Assembly (NCBI RefSeq): GCF_006151805.1
Contig: NZ_VDDA01000009.1
Coordinates: 1 to 64,000 of the forward strand
From: Methylobacterium terricola
GTDB lineage: Bacteria > Pseudomonadota > Alphaproteobacteria > Rhizobiales > Beijerinckiaceae
Reading direction: 5' to 3'
Length of the DNA stretch: 64,000 nucleotides
Shown: positions 18,355 through 26,112 of the stretch, in pieces
How positions within the stretch are numbered: position 1 is the stretch's first letter
Layout: the number at the start of each line of letters is the position of its first letter
Notes under the pieces: model-generated
Database searches by the model: none
Seen by the model: the letters and a program-made list of their open reading frames with translations, nothing else
Told to the model about the DNA's origin: nothing
Made by a program: the position numbers and the translations under genes

Positions 18355-19070
18355 CCCTCGATCCGCAGGCGGTTGTTGCCGAGCACGAACCGGCGCGCAT
18401 CGACGAGGTCCATCAGGGCGAAATCGTGGGTGGCGATCAGCACCGAGGTGCCGAGGCGGTTGAGCTCGACGAACAGGCGCAGCAGGCGCCGGCCGAGCTG
18501 GGGATCGACGTTGCCGGTCGGCTCGTCGGCGAGCAGCAGCTCGGGCCGGGCGATCAGCGCCCGGGCGATCGCCGCGCGCTGCTTCTCGCCGCCCGACAGG
18601 AGCGGCGGGAGCACGTGCATGCGCTCCCCCAAGCCGACCCAGCGCAGGAGCTCCACCACCTCGGCCCGGTAGCTCGTCTCGGCCCGGCCCTGGACGCGCA
18701 GCGGCAGGGCGACGTTCTCGTAGGTGGTGAGGTGGTCGAGCAGGCGGAAATCCTGGAACACCACGCCCATGCGGCGGCGCAACGACGTGAGGGCACCGCT
18801 CGAGATGTCGCTCACCTCCTCGCCGAACACCGAGACCAGGCCCCGGCTCGGCCGCACCGACAGCAGGATCAGGCGGAGCAGCGTCGTCTTGCCGGCCCCC
18901 GACGGTCCGGTGAGGAACTGGAACGAGTGCGGCGCGATGGTGAAGCTGATGTCGCTCAGGACCTCGGGGCCGACCCCGTAGCGCATCCCGACATTCTCGA
19001 ACCGGACCACCGGCTCGTCCATGCCGCCGAGCAGGCTGTTTCCGGTCCCCCGGTCCGTTCTCGCGTCCAT
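18351..19070 (-). CDS. ftsE: Cell division ATP-binding protein FtsE
   Basis: Cytoplasmic ATPase of the FtsEX complex, 239 residues. Walker A is GPSGAGKTT at 55-63; the Q-loop lies in GVVFQDFRLLDHLTTYENVALP, a characteristic FtsE sequence; the signature is LSGGEKQRAAIARAL, Walker B is LLLADEPTGNVD and the switch His is in LIATHDFALM. The start at 19070 has TGGAG upstream; an internal ATG at 19022 would remove 16 residues. The zinc-finger gene at 19210 is divergent across 139 nt. Confidence 0.95.
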   Translation of the reverse strand: MDARTDRGTGNSLLGGMDEPVVRFENVGMRYGVGPEVLSDISFTIAPHSFQFLTGPSGAGKTTLLRLILLSVRPSRGLVSVFGEEVSDISSGALTSLRRRMGVVFQDFRLLDHLTTYENVALPLRVQGRAETSYRAEVVELLRWVGLGERMHVLPPLLSGGEKQRAAIARALIARPELLLADEPTGNVDPQLGRRLLRLFVELNRLGTSVLIATHDFALMDLVDARRFVLGNNRLRIEG

Positions 19071-19209
19071 CCGGTCTCCATTGCGGGTCGCCGCGGCCCG
19101 AGCCGCCGCGCAGCGGAATCTCGTGCGATCCGCGCCGCTTTACCACGCATTAAGGCTATCGCGAGAGGAGTCGTGGTCCGGCCCCGGTGCCGCGCCCGAC
19201 TGATTCGCC

Positions 19210-19950
19210 ATGCTGATCGTCTGCCCTGCCTGCGCAAGCGAATATACGCTCGATCCCGACAAGATCGGCTCGGCGGGGCGCACCGTGCGCTGCGCCGCCT
19301 GCCGCGAGCCGTGGTTCGTCTCCGCCCCGGCGGCCGAGCCGGCGCCCATGCTCTCCCCCCCCGGCGAGGCGGTGTTCAGCGCCTCGGAGGCGCCCGCCGC
19401 GCCGCCGCGCCGGGCCACGCCGCGCGGTGCGAAGGCGCGGGGCCCCGCCCCGCCCAGGCGCCGGCGCCTGGTCGCCGCGGCGGCCGGGTTGGCGGCCTGC
19501 GGCGCCCTCGTGGCCGCCCTGCTGCCGGCAGGACGCGCCGGGCTGGTGCGGGCCGTACCGGCGACCGCGCGGCTCTACGCGGCGATCGGCCTGCCGGTGA
19601 ACCTGCGCGGCCTCGCCTTCCGGGACGTCGCCGCCTACTCGGTGCCGGACGCTTCCGGGACCGGCCGCCTCGTCGTCGAGGGCAACGTGGTGAGCGCGTC
19701 CAAGGATGCGGTGCCGGTCCCCCGGTTGAGCCTGGAATTGCGCGACGAGCACGGCCAGACCGTCTATCGCTGGACCGCCGAGGCGCCGCGCGATCGGCTC
19801 GAACCCGAGGAATCCGCCCGCTTCCGGGCCGAGCTGCCGGAGGCCCCGGCGAAGGGCCGCGAGGTGCTGGTCCGCTTTGCCGCGGTTGACAGCGGAGATT
19901 CTGCCGTCAGCCTGAGGGCTCCGATGAACGCCCACGACCGAGACCGATGA
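19210..19950 (+). CDS. MJ0042-type zinc-finger membrane protein
   Basis: 246 residues. The N-terminus is a small zinc ribbon with CPAC (Cys5, Cys8) and CAAC (Cys28, Cys31), followed by a basic Ala/Pro-rich linker, one transmembrane helix near 90-110 (LVAAAAGLAACGALVAALL) and a C-terminal beta-rich domain of the DUF3426-like kind (LVVEGNVVSASKDAVPVPRL). Such proteins are common next to ftsE in alphaproteobacteria, but their role is not settled. The stop overlaps the hpt start (ATGA at 19947-19950), so it is coupled to hpt. Confidence 0.88.
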   Translation: MLIVCPACASEYTLDPDKIGSAGRTVRCAACREPWFVSAPAAEPAPMLSPPGEAVFSASEAPAAPPRRATPRGAKARGPAPPRRRRLVAAAAGLAACGALVAALLPAGRAGLVRAVPATARLYAAIGLPVNLRGLAFRDVAAYSVPDASGTGRLVVEGNVVSASKDAVPVPRLSLELRDEHGQTVYRWTAEAPRDRLEPEESARFRAELPEAPAKGREVLVRFAAVDSGDSAVSLRAPMNAHDRDR

Positions 19951-20516
19951 ACTCGCCCCTGCCCCGCGTCCGCGTCCTGTTCGACGAATCCGCCATCGCG
20001 CAGCGCAACGAGGAGATCGCCCGCGCCATCGCGGACCAGCCGCTGGAGAACCTCCTGGTGGTCGCGGTGCTGAAGGGCAGCTTCATGTTCGCCGCCGACC
20101 TGATCCGGGCGCTGCACCGGGCGGGCCTTGCGCCGCAGGTCGAGTTCATCCACCTGTCGAGCTACCGCGCCGCCACCGTGTCCTCGGGCCAGGTCGCGAT
20201 CCTGCGCGACGTCGAGAGCGAGGTGCGCGGGCGCGACGTGCTGCTGATCGACGACATCCTCGAATCCGGCCGCACCCTCGTCTACGCCAAGGACCTGCTG
20301 ATGGCCCGCGGGGCGCGACGGGTGCTCACCACCGTCCTGCTGGAGAAGCCGGGCAAGCGCGCGGTGACGATGGATGCCGATTACGTCGGCTTCGTCTGCC
20401 CGGACGTGTTCGTGGTCGGCTACGGCATGGACGTGGCCCACGCCTTCCGGCAATTGCCCTATGTCGGCCTCGTCGATTACGGCGACGGCGAGCCGGACCT
20501 GTTCGACAAGGAATAA
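19947..20516 (+). CDS. hpt: Hypoxanthine phosphoribosyltransferase
   Basis: Purine salvage: joins hypoxanthine or guanine to PRPP to give IMP or GMP. The 189-residue cytoplasmic protein carries LVVAVLKGSFMFAADLIR and the PRPP-binding loop VLLIDDILESGRTL at about 98-111, with the acidic pair that contacts the ribose. FVVGYGMDVAHAFRQLPYVG near the C-terminus matches the bacterial HPRT family. Its ATG overlaps the zinc-finger gene stop. Confidence 0.95.
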   Translation: MNSPLPRVRVLFDESAIAQRNEEIARAIADQPLENLLVVAVLKGSFMFAADLIRALHRAGLAPQVEFIHLSSYRAATVSSGQVAILRDVESEVRGRDVLLIDDILESGRTLVYAKDLLMARGARRVLTTVLLEKPGKRAVTMDADYVGFVCPDVFVVGYGMDVAHAFRQLPYVGLVDYGDGEPDLFDKE

Positions 20517-20690
20517 CGGGCGGGGACCGGGGTGCCGGGGCGGTGGCGCGATTGCAACGCCGCCCGAACCTTCTGCCTCGGCGCGCACGAAAGAGGAACC
20601 TCGGCCGATGCCGCGGCTTGACCCGAGCCCGCGCGCCCGCTCACACTTGCCCGGTCCGCGGCGCTTCGAGCCCCTGAAAGACGAGAGGAC

Positions 20691-21071
20691 ATGGCGCGCA
20701 TCCTGCTGGTCGACGACGAGGAACCGATCCGCGGCTTCCTGAAGCGCGGGCTGGAGATGGACGGCCACACGGTCGTGACCGCGGTCGACGGCAGCGACGG
20801 TCTCGACCGGCTGGCCGAGGCGGCGTTCGACCTGATGCTGACCGACATCCGCATGCCGCTGATGGACGGCATCGCCCTGGCCCTCGCCGCCAAGCGCGAC
20901 TATCCCGATCTGATCATCCTGCTGATGACCGGCTTCGCCGACCAGCGCGAGCGCGCCCGCGGCCTCGACGCCATCGTGGCCGACGTGCTGACCAAGCCCT
21001 TCACCCTGGCCGACATGCGCGCCACGGTCTCCCGCACCCTGCGCGCTGCCGGGGCAGTGGCGGCACGCTAG
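20691..21071 (+). CDS. Single-domain response regulator, CpdR-like
   Basis: A 126-residue receiver with no output domain. Asp8/Asp9, phosphoacceptor Asp52 (LMLTDIRMPLMDG), Thr80 and Lys102 (LTKPF) are all present, so it should be phosphorylatable. DIRMPLMDGIALA and LMTGFADQ resemble CpdR, the receiver that in Caulobacter directs ClpXP to the pole to degrade cell-cycle proteins. The position after hpt fits that reading, but CpdR identity is inferred from resemblance alone. It is followed by 400 nt without a gene. Confidence 0.85.
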   Translation: MARILLVDDEEPIRGFLKRGLEMDGHTVVTAVDGSDGLDRLAEAAFDLMLTDIRMPLMDGIALALAAKRDYPDLIILLMTGFADQRERARGLDAIVADVLTKPFTLADMRATVSRTLRAAGAVAAR

Positions 21072-21473
21072 GGTATTGCCTGCCGGGGCCGATGCCGGCT
21101 CGTCGCAGACACGACGGCAAAACCGACGATCGGGAGATCGACCGACCGCAGCGTCGCGGTACGCGACACGGAAGGCTGTTCGATGCGGGCGCGACGGCCG
21201 GAAGCCTACCCCTCCCCCCTGCGGAGCAGGCCGGGAGAAGGGCAGGGCGACGCCGATCCAGGGCGATCTGCCGTCATGTAGGGCGGTGACCTCCCCGGAA
21301 GCCGCGTCCCCTCTTCCGGCCCGCTCCGGGGGCCCCCCTTCCCCATCACGAATCCGGCTTGCCCACCGTGGATGCGGAACTCGGGCAAGCCCGCGTTCGG
21401 GGGGAGGGTTCGCGGCAGCCGTTGCTCCCGCACCCGCGCAGCCTCCCGTGTCGCGGCGTGACGGGCCGATGCG
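21072..21473. other. Gene-free interval after receiver gene
   Basis: 402 nt between convergent genes. No tRNA (no GTTCGAATC-type arm), no convincing open frame and no clear terminator was seen. Around 21210-21345 it is rich in CCCTCCCC and GGGGG runs resembling decayed members of the CCCTCCCC-type repeats at 34227 and 58601, but no intact inverted repeat remains. Confidence 0.5.
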
Positions 21474-22379
21474 CTAAGGGGTCCCGTCGCGCGCCGAATC
21501 CGCGAAATGGGCGAGCGCGAAGTCGATGAACGAACGCAGCTTCGGGGTGATCCGCCGGTCGGGCGCATAGAGCAGGTGCATCGGCCGCGAGACGGGCCGG
21601 TAGGCCGGCAGCACCGGCATCAGATGGCCCGCCGCGACGGCATCGCGCATCAGCGCGGCCGGCTGCAGCAGCAGGCCGAGACCGGCAAGCGCCGCGGTCA
21701 GCAGGGCCTGGCCGTTATTGACCAGCAGGCGATACGTCACCTCGACCGCCTCGGGACCGTCCGGTCCGACGAAGCGCCACTGATCCCCCGTCGCCATGTA
21801 GGCAAAGCCCAGGCATTCGTGCTGCGCGAGATCGGCCGGTACCCGCGGGGCGCCCCGTCCCGCGAGGTAGGACGGGGCGGCGCAGAGGGTGAAGTCCATC
21901 GGCCGCAGGGGCCGGGCGATCAGGCCGCTCTCGGCCGGCGGGCCGACGCGGAAGACCACCTCGTACCCCTCCTCGATGAGGTCGACCTTCCGGTCCGAGA
22001 GGGTCAGCTCGATATCGACCTGGGGATAGGCCGCGAGATAGGCGGGCAGGACCCGGGCGAGGTCGTAGGCGCCGAAGGTGACCGAGGCGTTGACCCGGAT
22101 CCGGCCGCGCGGCACCGCCTGGCTGCTCGCCGCGGCGGCCTCCACCGCCTCGACCTCCGCCAGGATGATGCGCACCCGCTCGTAGAGCGTGCGCCCTGCC
22201 TCGGTCAGGCTCTGCCGGCGGGTCGTGCGGTGGAGCAGGCGGACGCCGAGATGCTCCTCCAGCAGCCGCACCTGCTTGCCCACCGCCTGCGGCGAGAGCC
22301 CGAGCGCCTCGCCGGCGGCCGAGAACGAGCCGGTCTCGACCGCCTTGGCGAAGGCCTCCATGCCGGACAATCGGTCCAT
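21474..22379 (-). CDS. LysR-family transcriptional regulator
   Basis: 301 residues from the ATG at 22379, which places the winged helix-turn-helix at the usual distance from the start (RLSGMEAFAKAVETGSFSAAGEALGLSPQAVGKQVRLLEEHLG). A longer frame to 22448 adds 23 atypical residues. The effector domain follows from residue 90, with LLLQPAALMRDAVAAG near the end. Divergence from the quinone oxidoreductase gene, with 110 nt between starts, suggests that it controls that gene and itself. The inducer is unknown. Confidence 0.92.
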   Translation of the reverse strand: MDRLSGMEAFAKAVETGSFSAAGEALGLSPQAVGKQVRLLEEHLGVRLLHRTTRRQSLTEAGRTLYERVRIILAEVEAVEAAAASSQAVPRGRIRVNASVTFGAYDLARVLPAYLAAYPQVDIELTLSDRKVDLIEEGYEVVFRVGPPAESGLIARPLRPMDFTLCAAPSYLAGRGAPRVPADLAQHECLGFAYMATGDQWRFVGPDGPEAVEVTYRLLVNNGQALLTAALAGLGLLLQPAALMRDAVAAGHLMPVLPAYRPVSRPMHLLYAPDRRITPKLRSFIDFALAHFADSARDGTP

Positions 22380-22489
22380 CGATTGGAAATCGCTCGTTTC
22401 AAATCTCGAATGCGCGGCCGGATTTATCACGCGGACCGGCGGGTTCATACCGGGCCGACGAACGGGGCAGACCAGAGGAGACGCCCACC

Positions 22490-23473
22490 ATGTCGAGCCA
22501 GCAGCGCCGCGTCGTGATCACCGAATTCGGCCCGCCGCAGGTCATGCAGCTGCGGAGCGAGCCGCTCCCCGCCCCCGGCCCGGGCGAGGCGCTGATCCGC
22601 CAGACGGCGATCGGCTTCAACTTCATCGACATCTACCAGCGCCGGGGCATCTACCCGCTCGATCGGCCGACCGGGCTCGGCTTCGAGGCGGCGGGCGTGG
22701 TCGAGGCGATCGGGCCGGAGGTCACGGACCTCGAGGCCGGCGACCGTGTCGCTTACATGAATGCCGGCGTCGGCGCTTATGCCGACCGCCGCGCCCTGCC
22801 GGCGGGCAAGCTCGTGCGGCTGCCCGACGGTGTCAGCGACGAGGCCGCCGCCGCGCTGCTGTTCAAGGGGATGACGGCGCAGTACCTCCTGCGCAAGACC
22901 CATGCGGTGCAGGCGGGCGACCTCCTGCTGGTGCATTCCGCCGCCGGCGGCGTCGGTCAGATCCTGACCCGCTGGGCGACGGCGCTCGGCGCCACGGTGA
23001 TCGGCACCACCGGCTCGCCGGCCAAGCGCGACGCGGCTTTGGCCGCCGGCTGCGCGGCGGTCGTCGACCTCAACGATCCCGATTGGCCGAAGGCGTTCCT
23101 GGAGGCGACCGGCGGCACCAAGGCCCGGGTCGTCTACGACGCGGTCGGCAAGGACACCCTGCTCAAGTCCCTCGACTGCGCCGCCCCGTTCGGCCTCGTC
23201 GTCTCGTACGGCGCGGCGTCTGGGCCGTCGCCGGCGATCGACCCGGAATTGCTGAACAAGAAGGGCTGCCTGTTCCTCACCCGCCCCTCGGTCTTTCCGC
23301 ACAACGCCGACCCGGCCACCTTCCGGGCCAACGCCGCCGACCTGTTCGACGCGATCGGGCGCGGCCATGTCGCGGTCGATATCGGGGCACGCTTCCCGCT
23401 CGATCGGGTGGTCGAGGCGCACGAGGCGGCGGAGGCACGCAAGGTCACGGGCGCGATCGTGCTGGTGCCATGA
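22490..23473 (+). CDS. Quinone oxidoreductase (zeta-crystallin type, NADPH)
   Basis: A 327-residue zinc-independent medium-chain reductase of the QorA type. The N-terminal catalytic fold has FNFIDIYQRRGIYPLDRPTG, a QOR hallmark, and the Rossmann domain has the nucleotide motif HSAAGGVGQ followed by VIGTTGSPAKRDAALAAG. RVVYDAVGKDTL and LLNKKGCLFLTRPS are also family features. It reduces quinones by one electron or related enones and helps with oxidative or electrophile stress. The divergent LysR gene is the probable regulator. Confidence 0.92.
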   Translation: MSSQQRRVVITEFGPPQVMQLRSEPLPAPGPGEALIRQTAIGFNFIDIYQRRGIYPLDRPTGLGFEAAGVVEAIGPEVTDLEAGDRVAYMNAGVGAYADRRALPAGKLVRLPDGVSDEAAAALLFKGMTAQYLLRKTHAVQAGDLLLVHSAAGGVGQILTRWATALGATVIGTTGSPAKRDAALAAGCAAVVDLNDPDWPKAFLEATGGTKARVVYDAVGKDTLLKSLDCAAPFGLVVSYGAASGPSPAIDPELLNKKGCLFLTRPSVFPHNADPATFRANAADLFDAIGRGHVAVDIGARFPLDRVVEAHEAAEARKVTGAIVLVP

Positions 23474-23783
23474 GGCGACGCGCCGAGGAGGCCAGGCTCG
23501 ATCGACGGGCCTGACACCCTCCAGATCCCACACCCTCCAGATCCTACACCTTCCAGGTCCTACACCTTCCAGGTCCTCCCGGGGCCGCGCAGCGGAACCC
23601 GGGATCCGTAGCCCCTGACGATCCAGTAGGAGGCGGGACGTCCACCGCCTCGTTCTCGAACGTCGGCGTTCATGGATCCCGGGTCCTCGCCTGCGGCGAG
23701 TCCCAGGATGGCGTCGAGGATGACGTCGAGGGTTGCAGATCGGCCGTGGTCCGGCCGGCTCCGGCAGCCGGCCGACCGCGACG
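23474..23783. other. Repeat-rich gene-free interval
   Basis: 310 nt between the convergent ends of the quinone oxidoreductase and TspO genes. It starts with a four-unit tandem repeat (23514-23577) and continues with a degenerate element of the GTCATTCCGGG family (about 23575-23740: CCGGGGCCGCGCAGCGGAACCC at one end, CGGGTCCTCGCCTGCGGCGAG near the other). No gene is supported. Confidence 0.6.
23514..23577. repeat. Four 16-bp tandem repeats
   Basis: Units at 23514-23529, 23530-23545, 23546-23561 and 23562-23577. The first two read ACACCCTCCAGATCC plus C or T; the last two are identical, ACACCTTCCAGGTCCT. The pairwise pattern suggests stepwise duplication by slippage. The last unit runs straight into the repeat-like CCCGGGGCCGCGCAGCGG. 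Confidence 0.85.
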
Positions 23784-24305
23784 TCAGTTCATCCACCAGA
23801 TCGCCGCGTTGAGCGCCGTCGCGTAGGCGACCCAGGCGGCGTAGGGGACGAGGACGAGGGCCGCCACCCGGTCGAGCGGGAACAGGAGCCGGATCGTCCA
23901 CAGGATCATCACCAGCAGGGCGACCACCACGACCAGGCCGCCGCCCAGGTCGTGGCGGGCGAAGAAGACCGGCGTCCAGGCGCCGTTGAGGGCGAGCTGC
24001 ACGAAGAACGCCCACACAGCCAGCGTCCGGGTGCGCCGCAGGCCCCCGGTCGCCGGCATGGTGCCGAGCACCCGCCAGCCCGCGAACGCGATCAGCGTGT
24101 AGAGGATCGTCCAGGCGACCGGGAACAGCCAGTTCGGCGGGGTGAAGCCGGGTTTCGCCAGACCGGCATACCAGGTCGGGATGTTCGGCGTGGTCGCCAG
24201 GCTGCCGACCACGGCGACCGCCGCCACGGGCAGGATCGCGGCGAGGAGGCGCGGCAGCGGAGAGAGGACCGGCTCGGGGCGGGGAAGCGTTGCGGTGGAC
24301 GGCAT
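23784..24305 (-). CDS. TspO/MBR family membrane protein
   Basis: 173 residues from the ATG at 24305; a longer open frame to 24485 gives an unrelated-looking N-terminal extension. Five hydrophobic helices and the family signatures are present: WYAGLAKPGFTPPNWLFPVAW in the first loop, NGAWTPVFFARHDLG in the middle and a Trp/Asn-rich C-terminus (AAIWWMN). TspO proteins bind tetrapyrroles or cholesterol-like ligands and affect porphyrin export and oxidative stress. The gene is divergent from the cystathionine-lyase-type gene across 103 nt. Confidence 0.92.
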   Translation of the reverse strand: MPSTATLPRPEPVLSPLPRLLAAILPVAAVAVVGSLATTPNIPTWYAGLAKPGFTPPNWLFPVAWTILYTLIAFAGWRVLGTMPATGGLRRTRTLAVWAFFVQLALNGAWTPVFFARHDLGGGLVVVVALLVMILWTIRLLFPLDRVAALVLVPYAAWVAYATALNAAIWWMN

Positions 24306-24408
24306 CTCGGGCTCGGGTGCTATACCGGGATGGAGGTTGCGCGGCGGCACCGGTTCTGCAAGGCCGGCGGGGCAGCAAAACGTCCCCGTCGCACCCTGGA
24401 GTCCCGGC

Positions 24409-25563
24409 ATGAGCAGCGCCCCGCGCCCCTGGTCGAAGAAGAGCCTCGCCGCGCAGGCGCTCGGCCACATCGATCCGGTCACCAAGGCCGTGGTGCCGCC
24501 GATCCACGTCGCGACGACCTACCTCCGCGACCCCGACAACCAGTATTCCTCCGGCTACGTCTACGGCCGGCCCGACAACGCCACCGTGCGCGAGGCGGAG
24601 GCCGTGATCGCGATGCTGGAGGAGGCGGAGGCCGGCGCGCTGCTGTTCTCCTCCGGCATGGCCGCCGCCACGGCGGTGTTCGGCGCCCTCGATCCGGGCG
24701 ACCACATCGTGGCGCCGACCGTGATGTACTGGGCCCTGCGGCGCTGGCTGTCCGAGGAAGCGACCCGCTGGGGCCTCAAGGTCGATTTCGTCGCCACCGA
24801 CGACCTCGACGCCCTGAAGGCGGCCGTGCGGCCCGGACAGACCAAGCTCGTCTGGCTCGAGACGCCCTCGAACCCGCTCTGGACCATCACCGACATCGCG
24901 GGTGCCGCCGAGATCGCCCACGCGGCGGGCGCGCGCCTCGCGGTCGATTCGACGGTCAGCTCGCCGGTGGTGACCCGGCCGCTGTCCTTGGGCGCCGACG
25001 TGGTGATGCACGCCGCCACCAAGGTGCTCAACGGCCATTCCGACGTGATCGCCGGGGCGCTCGCCGGCGCCAGGGCCGACGACTTCTGGGCCCGGATCCA
25101 GCGCATCCGCTCCGGCAACGGCGCGATCCTGGGGCCGTTCGAGGCCTACCTGCTGATGCGCGGGATGCGCACGCTCCACGTGCGCATCGCCGCCCAGATG
25201 GCGAGTGCCGGCGATCTCGCCCGGCGCCTCGAAGCCCATCCGGCGGTCAGCCACGTGCTGTATCCGGGCTTGTCCCGGCATCCCGGCCACGCGGTGGCGG
25301 CCCGGCAGATGACCGGCGGCTTCGGCACCATGCTGTCGATCCGGGTGGCGGCGGGCGAGGCCGCGGCGATCCGGACGGCGGCGCGGGTGGGCTTGTGGAA
25401 GCGCGCCACCTCGCTCGGCGGCGTCGAGAGCCTGATCGAGCACCGCGCCTCGATCGAGGGCCCGAGCACCCCCTGCCCGCCGGATCTGCTGCGCCTCTCG
25501 GTCGGCATCGAGGAGGCCGACGACCTGTTCGCGGATCTGGACCAGGCCCTGCGCCAGGAGTGA
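24409..25563 (+). CDS. metC: Cystathionine beta-lyase / Cys-Met PLP enzyme
   Basis: A 384-residue PLP enzyme of the trans-sulfuration family. The cofactor lysine is Lys205 in MHAATKVLNGHSDV. Supporting motifs are YGRPDNATVREAE, FSSGMAAATAV, ETPSNPLW at 151-158 and the C-terminal SLGGVESLIEHRAS, which is shared by beta-lyases. It would cleave cystathionine to homocysteine, pyruvate and ammonia; a cystathionine gamma-synthase or methionine gamma-lyase cannot be excluded from the sequence alone. CTGGAG precedes the ATG. Confidence 0.88.
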   Translation: MSSAPRPWSKKSLAAQALGHIDPVTKAVVPPIHVATTYLRDPDNQYSSGYVYGRPDNATVREAEAVIAMLEEAEAGALLFSSGMAAATAVFGALDPGDHIVAPTVMYWALRRWLSEEATRWGLKVDFVATDDLDALKAAVRPGQTKLVWLETPSNPLWTITDIAGAAEIAHAAGARLAVDSTVSSPVVTRPLSLGADVVMHAATKVLNGHSDVIAGALAGARADDFWARIQRIRSGNGAILGPFEAYLLMRGMRTLHVRIAAQMASAGDLARRLEAHPAVSHVLYPGLSRHPGHAVAARQMTGGFGTMLSIRVAAGEAAAIRTAARVGLWKRATSLGGVESLIEHRASIEGPSTPCPPDLLRLSVGIEEADDLFADLDQALRQE

Positions 25564-25643
25564 GGCCGATCCGGCGGGAGCTTCTTGCGATCTCGGCGCG
25601 TTGAACCGGCGAAGCTTTTTTCTCCGGTTCACGGGAGATCGCC

Positions 25644-26108
25644 ATGCCCGCCGCCATGCCCCTCGCGCTGCTCAGCGCGCAACTGATCCTCGTCGCGGCG
25701 GACGGCCCGCCGCGGCTCGACATCGAGGGCACCTGCAAGTCGCCCGGCCGCTCCTCGGTCAGCCAGGAATCCGGCTCCGACGGCTGCCTGCGCTCCGAGC
25801 GCTCGGCGGGCGACGAATTGCGCAAGCGCTGGGGCCAGTTCTCCGGCTCGGCCAAGACCCAGTGCTCGCAGCAATCGGTCGCCGGCGGCTTCCCGAGCTA
25901 CGTCGAGATGCTGACCTGCCTCGAACTCGCCAGCGGCGCCGTGCCGGTGACGAGCCCCACCAACCGCGCCACCACCGGCCAGGGCAGCCCGACCTCCACC
26001 GGCAGCGTCCGCGGCCGACCGGAGGAGCGCGCCGACAGCCTCACCGCCGAGCCGGCCCCAAGCCAGCGCACCGACCCGCTCAAGGTGCTGGGCAAGCCGG
26101 CGCGGTGA
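25644..26108 (+). CDS. Small secreted protein, unknown function
   Basis: 154 residues; CGGGAGATC precedes the ATG. A short hydrophobic N-terminus (MPLALLSAQLILVAADG) looks like a signal peptide. The mature part has four cysteines (GTCKSPG, DGCLRS, TQCSQQ, LTCLEL) that may form two disulfides, then a Ser/Thr/Pro-rich tail. It is convergent with opgH, only 4 nt from its stop. No family is recognised. Confidence 0.7.
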   Translation: MPAAMPLALLSAQLILVAADGPPRLDIEGTCKSPGRSSVSQESGSDGCLRSERSAGDELRKRWGQFSGSAKTQCSQQSVAGGFPSYVEMLTCLELASGAVPVTSPTNRATTGQGSPTSTGSVRGRPEERADSLTAEPAPSQRTDPLKVLGKPAR

Positions 26109-26112
26109 CGTC

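Noticed and set aside
21072..21473. A tRNA gene in the gap after the receiver gene
   Set aside because: No T-arm GTTCGANTC or paired acceptor stem could be found.
23514..23577. Tandem repeats as a possible CRISPR array
   Set aside because: Units are contiguous with no spacers and there are no cas genes.
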